From NCBI GenBank assembly GCA_932294295.1, contig OW028580.1, positions 33,674,136-33,738,135 on the forward strand: DNA of 64,000 nucleotides. The letters are read 5' to 3'. This document shows positions 24,453-35,600 of the stretch, piece after piece. Numbering within the stretch: the first letter of the stretch is position 1; every line of letters begins with the position of its first letter. The position numbers and the translations under genes were made by a program. The notes under the pieces are model-generated. The model was not told where the DNA came from and did no database searches. It saw only the letters and a program-made list of their open reading frames with translations. Source of the stretch: Alitta virens. Its lineage: Eukaryota > Annelida > Polychaeta > Phyllodocida > Nereididae.

Positions 24453-27400
24453 TTGAAAGTATAAAACTTCTATTTTATGTCAGAGTGAAATGAGAATGTT
24501 TATAGCCGACTGAACAGATGTAATAGCTCTAACATTCAATCATCTGTATGAGTAGCTGCCTTTGGCAGACGTAATGATGAGATTACGAATCTGGAAATTC
24601 ATATCAGGTTACACAGTTAGCTACATGAAATATAGTTGACTCTAGACAGCTGTAGCAACCTCTCCCTGGCTGTAGCTATGTCTGGCTAAAGCCAGCCGCT
24701 TCAGAATCTGTCTACTCCTAGCTTATAGTCAGTTTACACCTAGCTACCACCACTGAAAAAATATAAATCTTGGTAAATGTAAACAAATTTTCTTATATAT
24801 CATAAATATGTATGCGCAAGACAGGCATCTTTTCAACAAAAAAAAAAAAAAATATATATATATATATGAATAGCTCTTAGGTTCAATTTGATAGGCCGTT
24901 TTGTCATGGGACTGTTTACATTTATTCCCTGACTAACTGACTGGTAAGTATAGTCGTATGCATATGTACTTACTGCAAACCTAACAATTAGAAAAGACCA
25001 AAAAAGTATCAAAACCGATGTAGCTTCTAAGGCCTGTCAGAGGAAGGTATAAATCGTATTAAAATAAGTAGCTGGAGTCACCTTAACATAGCAACCGCAT
25101 GATGGGTTCTATTTTGGTCCCACAATATAAAAAAAAAAAGCTTGGAGATACGCTTAAATCAGTTTTACTGATTAATTATTAATGGGGCTAATCTTTGCTT
25201 GGACCTGCATGCTGTGTTACTGAAGTAAGATATAAATAACTGTTGCGTGAACTTTCTGCAAATGTATAAAAATATTTCCATAAAAAATACACAAACGTCC
25301 TCTTTATCCCATCTCAAATTATCGACCAAGAATGCATCAGCCACGTAAAAACTGTTCAATTCAGATATCTATTTTATTTTTTTGCAGGTAGACCATGCCA
25401 TGAAAGCTCAGTCATGGAACACTTGCTGAATCATTCTTTAATTGTGATCAATAATCTAACTGAACACAGTGTCAAAAGTAGACAAATCAGCACGGCGTGC
25501 TTGTATAGCGGGGGGAGGGGGGGGGGGGGGCGCGGACCTAAGTGGGAAGACAACACAATCTGTTTGATGCACTAGTCTACCTGAATTTTAGGTCGCGATG
25601 GGTCACGTACGGTTTACACTATTTCCGAAAATTATCTTTTTTTATTTGACTTCAATTTAAACAGTAATGATCGTCGACCGTCATCGCCAATAAAAAAATA
25701 TTAATTTTACGGTCTTTCCCTACCTGCCTTCTCAGACGAATATCTCGCTTAATATTTGGTCTATGTTCGATTTTAAAACATGTACGGAATCACTATAGCC
25801 TACTAAACGTTGGACTGCTGCTCTATGCGCGACCATTAAAGCTTATTATAAACACCCTAATGTAAAGATAATGCCATAGACAAAAGGTAGACCTTGCTTG
25901 GCAGATCAATCCAGAGGCTTTCTCAACTCATTCAGCCTTGACATTGAGTTAACCACAGGGCCTAAAGAACTCGCACCAGTACCACATTGCATCCATGGGT
26001 GGATTGGTTACTGGAAGATCCAAATGTGACCATCCTTAAAGTTTCACTGGAACTAGGTCACTGTGGGTTTGACCTATTTTGAACGTAAATATGACCTGGA
26101 TACAATCTAAATGTGATCTTTTTGAATTTACATGAAAATTGTATAAAAGGGTTGTTAATGGTTATTTAGTATTACAGCAGATTTTAACACATTAAATTAA
26201 TCATCTGACTGCAGGCTATGCAGGCATTGGAAACATTGTCCACCTATTTAAGCAGCTCATTGGCCAATTTGTTCAGTGGGAGAGACATTGCAAAGTTTAA
26301 TTTAATTTGATTGGTTAAGATCTCAATGATTGACAAAATATTATTTTGTGACATTTTTTGTTGTAAATAGTCTACCATGTAACAAAAAATAGCAACAATA
26401 CAAAATGTATCAAGAAATAATGGCCCAGACATAAACAATGTCTCAAAATTTTGCGGGGATTGCACTTGACTTGACCTATCACATGTGTTTCTTAAATATA
26501 TTTATTCATAATAATCATAAATTGACCTCAAAAATATCAGTTCAGTCAGAAATTGGAAAATTATGATTTTTTTTTCATAATTATTCTAATCTTTTCACTC
26601 ACTCATTATAACAGGCATGCATTATCCTTTTTTTGTTAAATGCCTCAAAGCTACTGAAGCTTAGTCAGCTTACATGACCAACTGGCAGGGGTAGATGTAA
26701 TGATGAGATGATATAGGCTAGGTGTCCACACTATGGTACACATTTTCCCTAAGGGGGGGGGGGGTACTTTACCTCAGCATATACAGGACACCACACTTTT
26801 CTTGTGATTGGGTTATTGAGTGCTGGTGTTCCAGTTTTAATCACTGCCTTAAATCATTAGATTCATGTCATTGTCAACTGGAGACATGGCTCAAACAAGA
26901 GAATACTCACAAAAACATCAGAGAAGAGATTTTGGCATTGCACAAGCAAGGAAAATGATACAAAAATAGCTAAGATACTGAATATTTCAAAAGACACAGT
27001 TGGATGCATTATTTCGCAAATTCAAAGCTAAAGGTACAGTGGCTAATCAACCTGGGCAGAAAGAAGAAGTTATCAACAGCTGCTATCAGATTCCTGCATT
27101 CACCTGATAAGTGCTGAAAATATCAAATGAAAGTTTCCCAGTATAACCACTATATGACTAGTAGGGTATGTCTGAACAAAAAAAAAAGAATTCTGGGTTC
27201 AACAATAGCATCTTATCAAATTGCCTGATTAAAGGGATTTAGCATGCATGTGATTGCATAATGTTACAGCTGTATATAATAGTATAATAATTTGATTTTC
27301 TGCATCTTTTTATTGATGCAATTTTTGCATAATTTCCACAATTATAAAAAAGAAAGGGCAATATATGTCAAAATGAAGCTTTGAAATTTAAAGTATTACG

Positions 27401-30400
27401 ATATAGACATTTTAGAAGACAAATAACATGTTTAGGTACACTAGTAGGTGAGACCAAGTTGATACAGGCTTTAGAAAACATGAATTTTTCAAAATATTCT
27501 ATAGTATTTATGGTCATAAGGACACCAAAAGGCACAAATAAAATATTTTAGACATATAATAACAAAGCATGTAGGTGCAGTAGTATCCGAGTACTGCTTA
27601 GGAAAAGCAAAATAATCTGTAAAAATGTTTTCCCAAATCCTTCAAACAAAGTTGAGACATGTCAATGAGACTATCAAAAGTCACAACTTGGCCATACAGA
27701 CTAATAAGATACCAAATTATATCAATGTATGTACAATAGCGTTGTAGTTCTGCTTCGGAAATTAAGTGTGACAAATCCACCTGCACACACACTACACGTA
27801 TAACTTGTTAATGGAGTATATATACAGAAAGTCAACAGTGTCAAGTTAGGAACAGCTTGGCAATGTTACTAGATCTACAAATAAAGAAATCAATCAAGTT
27901 CTGCAGTCTACAATTGGTCTGCATTACCTCAAACCTCTGCCTGGGATAATAAAGCTAAAATATGGAAACAAATTGGGGGGGGGGGGGGGGTCAGCATGCT
28001 AATTTTCAAATTATTGGATGTTTTCTATTCTTGTGCTTTTCCCCACTCATTCCGACTCATATCCAGCCTAATAATTAATAATTTAATTGCAATGCTATAA
28101 CTATAAAAGCAGGTGATGTTATTGCATGCAGTGGACTTTAAGGAACATTTTGAGACCATTTTCATCAGAAACTCAAAAGAGAACAATAATTTCAGGGGAT
28201 CCGAAGAAAAAGCAAGCCAATTCAAAAAGTCTAATTTTTTAAGGGAACTTTTTTTTTTACAAATCTTGCAATTAAAAATTGTCCAGCCATATGAATTTAA
28301 TATAACATTGTACCCGACTGTAACTTATTATAATAATCTATATGAGACAATAAAAAAGAGGGATCACCATGCTTGTCTTTTAGAAAAACTGACCTTTTTA
28401 TTATGTCCCCCAATTTGTCCAAAATAATACTCAGAGCATCATTAGCTATATACCTAAAGTAGAGCCTTTGAGCTATCATTTAGGTATATTTGTCATAATT
28501 TTAGCATTAGATCAAAATTAGTGCTGTCCCCTTGTAGTTATATATGTTCTAACTCTCATATATGGAAGCCTTTTAGTGCCACATACAACTTTTTTTTTTT
28601 GGCGTTTTTGGCCACTTTATTTTTTCGTTTTCACGCAATTGGTTCAAGAAGGAGTTAAATAATATTGCATTTATTCGCAAATATTAAAGTGTTTTGCCAC
28701 ATAATTTTTTTTCCGAATTTGTGTTTTTTTGCAACATTATTTTTTTGTTCTGCTCAATTGGTTCTAGAAGGAGTTGAATAGTTTTGTGTTTATTCGCAAA
28801 TGTTTGCGTTTTGTGTTTATTCGCAAATGTTTGCGAATAATAGCAAAAAGATTCAAATGTAATGTAAAAAATATATATATAATTTAGAATAATTTATGTA
28901 ATGAAAAACACAAACTCAAAAAAAATTGTGTATAAAAAAATGCACACACTGAAAAAAATTATGTTGGATAAAACAAAGTGAAAAAATGTTACGTAGCAAA
29001 AATCGAAAATGATGAACAATCATGTAGCAAAGAACACATAATAACGAATTATTTAGCAAAAGTCACAAATGATAAAAACTGCAAAATAAAATTTTATTTT
29101 TGCATAAATGCACCCTGGAAAAAAAAAATTATGTAGCCAAAAACACAGATGAAAAAATATCAAGAATGCATACTGAAAAACATTATGCGGGAAATAACAC
29201 AAAAAAAAATTATGATGTACCAAAAAATGGCAAAAAAAAAAAAATTATGTAGAAAAAACGCATATGAAAAAAATTATGTATCCAAAACCGCAAATTAAAA
29301 AAGTTACGCAAAAAAACCGTAAATTTAAAAAAATTTGATTTCTATGCAGCAAAAAACGCAAATCTAAAAAAAATTGTATCAAATAACACAAATCTAAAAA
29401 CATTCAGATTCTACGTAGAAAAAAAACGCAAAAAAAAAGTTGTTTGTGGCACTAGTAGGCTTCCGTAGAAAGAATATTAACCTCAGCTGGTGGCCCATGT
29501 TTGAGGCTCAATTGTGTTACAAATGTTGCACATATAATTATGAAATTTCAGAAAAACTTAGAAAATGTCATGACAAACACAATGCTAGATTTTGGTAATT
29601 GTTGGCCAATGAGCAACCGAGATAAAAAACCAAATACAGAGGTTGTTTTTACAGAAACCGGATTTTTAAGATGCAAAATTTTACAAAAAGTGATTATTGT
29701 AGCAGCTCACAATTTTATTTGAGTATAGAAAAGTTACCTCATTATCACATATCCAAATCACGTAAGTTTTGAACGACAGATAACGAAGATATGCCATAAA
29801 ACGTAATGCATAGTTTTACAATTGCCTGTGTTGCTGCTCATTACGTCTCAGTGGTTATGTGCGCGAAAACATCAAATTTTCAAATACCCCATATGACCAC
29901 TAAATATTGAGATATCTGGAAATTTTTTACATTTCCATAAACTACACATGTTAGACAATTACTTGCCATCAAAAACTAATTTTTGAAAAATCCACCCATT
30001 AGCCCCCTTTTTACATGGTGCGTCACATTTGTACTCCTCACCCTTGTTGCCAGTTCCCCCTCCTGTGGAAGTGAAGTCCAGGCTGAGTTTGACCACTTGG
30101 ACCTGACCCTTAACCAGCTGAACTCTCCTCATTTGGAGACCGTTCTGAAGAGGTGACGTCACATTGACGTCAACAGTTGACACAGATGACGTCAAAATGT
30201 GAAGTTCCAAGCCAGTGGTGTCGCTGACTGCTCTTTTCTTTCGTTTAGAACCACCAGATGCCGTTGTAGCTGCTGCCTCTGTGGTGTTTTCTGAAAGTAA
30301 GTCTATTGTTTTCTTTTATCATCGTTTTAAGAAGTTAATTATATGTAAATCTGTGGATCAGTGATGGTTGTGAGAGCTTTAATTGGGATAACTGTGACAC

Positions 30401-32080
30401 CACTACATATCGTACAAAATTACTATTGAGTGTGACATATTTAGATAGACAGGAGTACTTTTAGAGAGCTGGATATTGAGGAGTGTAACAATGTAGGTAA
30501 AAAGATATCTATGTGTAGGGAGATCCAGGTATATGGAGAGCCAGGTATAGGCGTATATCTAGAAGCGCTGGGTAGGAAGAGCTAGACAGTTTGCATTGTT
30601 GGCCACTTTGGTTGGAGCGAGGTATTCCGGTAGAAGTTTCCAAAATCAACACAAGGGTATTGTCGGAGAGCAACACCAGATGGCTTCCGGTCTTATGGTC
30701 TTGGATAAGAAGTTAAGAATTTGCGGAATTCTCATTGGATATGGGCTTTATGATTATATTTTATTATTTTAGGGCCTAGACTAAATGAAGACAGGTAGAA
30801 AAAATATAATTAAACCAATTTAGCATGAATTGTGGGTGATCAAAAACTTAACCAAAATTCAAGGTCCTTTCAGTGCAGAGCTACTAATTTCAGAGAGCAT
30901 GGCTTTCCAGGTGGGTTTGTGCTAAAATATCCCACACTTCACCTATGTTAACCCCAATTAAATTAATAATGAGACTTATCTCAGATTATTGATGATGATG
31001 GAATAGTAAGAATTCGTTTTCTTCAATTTTTTCCAGCTGTCAGTTGTACATTAAAATATATAAGTAAATGTTTTGGTACTCTTCAACCTTCCCCAGTGTT
31101 ACCACCATTACCACGAAAGTCCTTGGCCTACTTTAGATTTATATAACATAATGAGTTACTAATTATCTGAGCATCTATCAAGGCATATACTACTATGAAT
31201 AATTAAAGAGTAAATGTGTGTGTGGGTGATTTAGATATCATCAAACCTACCTGTTGTAGCCGTGGTGTTATCTGTTGTCACACCTTGCATTGTAGTTGTC
31301 ACACCTTGGGTGGTTGTCACATTTTGTGAGTCGGTTGTCACACTTAGGGTTGTTGCATTAGTCGTCTGCCCTTGACCTTGCCCTTGGCTGGTGGCAGCAG
31401 TCGTTTGACCTTGAGTTTGACCTTGAGCAGAAGTTGATTGGGTAGAGGGCGCTGATGTGGCAGGTGGGGGCGCTGCAGTCGTGGGGTTATCAGCTGCTGG
31501 GGGGTTCAGTTGTCTTTCTGTGTACAGACCTCCAGGGTCTACCACAGCCACCAGGAAATTTGTCCCTGCATTAGCCGGATCACCTGTTTAATCAAACTAA
31601 CTTTAGATACTTCTCCGTTGAATAGCTAATTTTATAGACTTGGTAACTGAACTCAAGATGACGTCATTTAAATCCAGAACCCCAACTGGTTTAACAAATA
31701 TCAAATTTAGACTGATATGAAGTGGTTTGAATTGCTTCTCGTTTTCATTGTGTTTTGTTTTCTTGCTATTGATAACTTTAAAATAATTCTTACACAAAAC
31801 TTTAAAAAAAGTCTTATCTTAATACCAAGCAGAAAAAAAAAAGTCTTATCTTAATGGTAAATGAAATAAAACAAATATCAAACAATATACCAAAAAAAAA
31901 AGGTATTATACCTTAATGGTAAACAGGATACAAAAAGGTCTTAATAGCAAACAAGGGAAAACAAATTCTTACCTTTTTAAAATTAATGCCAAATAACTTA
32001 ATAAAAGGCTTACCTTTGCATTGGTGTGAAGTGACAAAATACAATAAAAACAGACGACTGACTGCTAAGTTGTTTGCCAT
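19950..32080 (-). CDS. IgGFc-binding-like type I membrane protein with mucin-like segments, 6 exons
   Basis: Exons in transcript order: 32080-32014, 31583-31251, 30290-30042, 21739-21213, 21130-20914, 20806-19950. Phases join to a 749-residue frame. Seen in order: signal peptide (1-20, LFLLYFVTS); [13 protein letters not shown]; a Thr/Ser/Gln-rich stretch (about 50-145); a basic RKKR site (149-152); an IgGFc-binding-N-like domain with [16 protein letters not shown], the [15 protein letters not shown] signature, a second Thr-rich insert, then [17 protein letters not shown] and [11 protein letters not shown]; an acidic stretch with [11 protein letters not shown] (about 643-653), which looks like a calcium loop; one membrane helix (about 695-722) and a tail of about 27 residues. 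Ligand unknown; a cell-surface or mucus-associated role is inferred from the architecture. The start could instead be an in-frame ATG at 32095. The intron between 30042 and 21739 is 8.3 kb and full of repeats. Confidence 0.8.
22985..23115. repeat. GATA-type microsatellite
   Basis: Nearly uninterrupted GATA units with GACA, GCCA and CGGA variants. It lies in an intron. Confidence 0.9.
23572..23668. repeat. GGA/GAGGAG purine tract
   Basis: About 95 bases of almost pure purine on the + strand. The resulting Gly/Arg/Glu-rich reading frame is an artefact of the repeat. Confidence 0.9.
23763..23925. repeat. 24-bp minisatellite, 7 units
   Basis: The unit is close to GGTAGGAACTAAAACGATTACAAA, with GGAACT and GGAGCT variants alternating. 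Unit similarity is very high, so it is young or homogenised. Confidence 0.9.
27318..30028. repeat. 2.7-kb dispersed repeat, copy 1 (contains a foldback element)
   Basis: Much of this interval matches 43566-46318, including the left part (27318-27770 vs 43566-43990), the stretch from about 28165 on (vs 44671) and the right end (GGTGCGTCACA). A third, diverged fragment is at 3640-3900. No protein is recognisable, so it looks like a non-autonomous element. Its right end is about 13 bp from the splice donor of exon 3 of the IgGFc-like gene (30041). Confidence 0.75.
28561..29467. mobile_element. Foldback-type element with long imperfect inverted arms
   Basis: The left end GGAAGCC..AGTGCCACATACAACTTTTT and the right end AAAAAGTTGTTTGTGGCACTAGTAGGCTTCC are inverted. 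Inward, the left arm is a T-rich array of GCAAATTTGTGTTTTTTGC-like units, and the right arm (about 28850-29450) is an A-rich array of ATGTAGCAAAAAACGCAAATG-like units. The structure resembles foldback elements with tandem-repeat arms. The second copy is 45081-45758. Confidence 0.65.
31635..31700. mobile_element. Half copy of the palindromic MITE
   Basis: The left half only (AGACTTGGTAACTGAACTC, GATGACGTCATTTAAATCC), lying just upstream of exon 2 of the IgGFc-like gene in transcript terms. Confidence 0.45.
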
Positions 32081-32682
32081 TTCGTCAAAAGGCAAATGGG
32101 TTGGAGAGCAACTGCAGCTGAGGCAACTGATGATGTTAAGAATTCGATGAAGGATGAGGGGCTATAGCAACAGGCTGATGCAACAGGCAGTTGTATTGGT
32201 GACTATATCGATTGTATAAAAAAACATATTGGCTTATTGGAGGAATATCTGGTAAGCATATTCAGAAAGTTGAGCGGGTTAATATTATGTGTATGCTAAG
32301 TGTTTCATGCATGACTGACTTTGAAATTATTCTTTTGTCTTGTCTTAATTGTGTTCCTGGACAATGATACTGACAACATGACAGATAATAGCTTTATTTG
32401 CCTGACAATAATACATGGATACAATACAGCAGTGGTGCAATTGTAACTTTAGTATAGTTTATTGTACAAAACAAAATAGAATCTAACAAAGTGTTTTATT
32501 AACATGACTCAAATGGTTAAGAAAGAACTATATTCATTTAATTTTGTGCATGGTATTCATTAATGTTGTATGTCATACGTTTATGTTATTGATTACTGCC
32601 AATTCGAAAATAAAAGGACCAATAATTGCATAAATATATCAATTCAGCGGAAATGACATACAAAAAGCCACAAACAGCTTTT

Positions 32683-35600
32683 TTAGTTTCTCTGTTTTGT
32701 TGAAATTGCTGAAATTGCCTTAAGTTCGTTCTTTAAGATTTTACTCATGGCATTTTTGGGAAGGTGGTCAATGAACTGAACACCCCCTCGTAATCTCTGA
32801 AAGTCGGCCACTTTACCTGCAAAATACATCACGATAAATCATTAAGGGACAATAAAAAATTATTGATGGAAGTGGTTCAGTATAAACAGGAATTGTACCT
32901 AAGTGCCTTTCATTCCATAGACGAAAGAGTTTATCTTTTATTTTAAGCCATATTTGTTTTATACAGCTTTAGATGTCTTTTTATTTGTCTTAATTTTCTG
33001 TTATTATATTACCAGATGCATGCATTATCTTTGTCACACCTGTTTTTGTTGTTACAATCATTAAAATGACCCGGGTACATCACAGTTCTATTCTATTCTG
33101 TTCTATTCTATTCTTACAACAAATACTCACTGTGGAAATATTTCAAAATGTCTTCCTCTGAAACGATTTTCCCACTTTTCAATACAATGAATGCCTTAGG
33201 GACTTCCCCTAAATCGCTGTGAGGGACACCGATCACTGAGACCTCGGAAACTGCCTCATGCCTCAGCAGGATTTCTTCAAGAACCGAGGGTGACACCTTC
33301 AAATATATATATATATGATAGAGAATAGATAAGAGAATAATTGAGCTTAAACAATATCAATATGGTTTCGTGTTCATTTGTAGCAATTATGATGCCAAAA
33401 CCGGGATACAATTTTGGAATTAGATAGAAAGATAGACATGGCCCTCTAAGGCAAGTTCTTGCCACTATCGAGGGTTGATTGATGAGGTGAGAGAGACAGA
33501 GAGAGGAGGAGTACACCCTTGTTACAACATTGTTAAAATTTTAACAATCGATTGAACCCAGGCCCCCATTGATTGGCAGCCCAGCACGCTACCACTGAGC
33601 TAGACCCCTACCCTAGGTACATTTTATATCCTTGTAATTTGTTTCTAATATGACCAAAATAAATTACACGAGTAATTGGCTCCATTGACCCTGTCAAATC
33701 CACTGGCATGTCCATCCATACACAGACAAGCATTTAGATTTACCATTTTTTTAAATCTTGCACATTTAATGAATTTACGGAAACTTTATTCCGTCACTGT
33801 AATATAAGATGTGGCTCACCTGTTCCCCATAAACTTTGATCATGTCCTTCAAACGATCAAGAATGAAGAGGTTTTCATTGTCATCAACGTAGCCAAGGTC
33901 ACCTGAAAAGAATAAATGAAAAATATACATGGCACAGCTGAACTTGTGAAAGTCAAATGGGCAGCCAATGATAATCTACTGAGAATGCATTTTGTCTTTG
34001 TAATGGATATAACCTGAAATCGTAGCTATGAGAAAGCCATGAAGGTATGATGTAACAATTTTAGCTCATCATCTTAGTTTACAGGAGTTGAGAAAAGTCT
34101 TAAGCTAGAACAGGCCTGCCAAGGGTGTAAATTGTAAGGTTAACTGAGCTTGTTGTGGATAGCAGACACAAAACCCAAATAAATTTACGTTTACATTTAC
34201 AGAACTGACCAATCAGTGACTTCAAAGCCCACATGATGTCACGGATGAAGAAGAAAAACGCCAAATACCATTCTACCTAATCATCTCAACGATGTTGCTG
34301 ATCAGGAAAAGCTAACTTTACCTTATTTGCAGCAAATTATTAAAATATTTAACTGTTCTGATTAAAGCCCCGTTCCCACATAGCCGAGTTACTCGTAGTC
34401 AACTCGTAGTATTACGTAACACGCCTCTCGGGCCCAACTCTTACTAAACTCGGCGATTACTCCTCGCACTCGAGAGATGCTCGGCGAGTAACTCCTGAGT
34501 CTCGTAGCGAACTCGTGAGATTTGGAGCCGAGTTTGCCGAGTCTCCCGAGTATGCCGTGCTGCACGGCACACTCGGCGAATTATCCAGGAGTCCAAAAAC
34601 TCGGCCATGACTCGCCGAGTTACTCCTCGAACTCGCCGAGTTACTCCTCGAACTCGCCGAGTTACTCCTGGAACTCGCCGAGTTACTCGCCGAGTTACTC
34701 GGCGCTAATTTCACTCGTATTACACTTCACTGGATGTTCAGGAGTGCGAGGAGTAATTCGCCGAGTTGTAGGAGTAATTCGCCGAGTTGTAGGAGTAATT
34801 CGCCGAGTTGTAGGAGTAATTCGCCGAGTTGTAGGAGTGCCAGAATTCAGTCGAGGGGGTTTAAAGTGTCACTCCGTGGGTTTAACCAGTGAATGATGTA
34901 GATCCAACGCGCTTGGACTAACTGCAAATGACGCAATGGTATCTGGGTTTGTTATGTCATCACAGCGGGGTACGCTCTCTAGGTAGTATATAAAGATTGA
35001 CCAGTGATCAGGGGATCATTCAGCATTTTGCTAACACACATAGAAGACCAAAAGACCGCTCCAGAAATTTTTTATCATGCCGATGAAAAAGACCAGGTTC
35101 GCCAAAAGGCCTGCAGTGGACACAGAACTATCTGCTGGATCTTCTGATGACTCTGAAAACCCGACAAAGACATCGCAGAAGACTGCTCTTCCTGTGAAGA
35201 AAATGAAGAAGTCTGCTCCAAGATCTCCTGCCAAGAGGACTGCTGCTGCAAGATCTCCTGGCAAGAAGACTGCTGCTGCTGCAAGATCTCCTGCCAAGAG
35301 GACTACTGCTGCTGCAAGATCTCCTGCCAAGAGGACTGCTGCTGCAAGATCTCCTGCCAAGAGGACTGCCAAGATGCGTCTGCCAGTGCCAGTAAGAACG
35401 TCATCAGATGCTGGCAGTAGTAATGATGAGCCCCAGGTTGCTACTCCTGCGTCTGCTGCAGCACCTGCTACTTCTTCGCCTGCACCTGCTCCTTCGCCTG
35501 CTCCTTCGCCTGCTCCTTCGCCTGTTCCTTCGCCTGCTCCTTCGCCTGCTTCTTCGCCTGTTCCTTCGCCTGCTCCCTCGCCTGCTACTTCACCTGCTAC

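Larger units (their letters stand above)
21835..27310. other. Large intron of the IgGFc-like gene: microsatellites and unassigned sequence
   Basis: Contents: (TAAG)n at about 22320-22370; (GATA/GATAGATAGACA)n at 22985-23115; a GGA-rich tract at 23572-23668; a 24-bp minisatellite at 23763-23925; (AAGT)n at about 24400-24450; poly-G runs near 22710, 25510 and 26755; and a partial SINE family 2 copy at about 26640-26720. No coding exon is recognised between 21740 and 30041. Confidence 0.55.

Noticed and set aside
29959..30041. Extension of the IgGFc-like protein to an in-frame stop at 29959
   Set aside because: The extra residues come from the dispersed repeat, and a good donor (GTGAGG) at 30041 joins in phase to [13 protein letters not shown], the expected continuation of the domain. 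Read-through is kept only as a possible variant.
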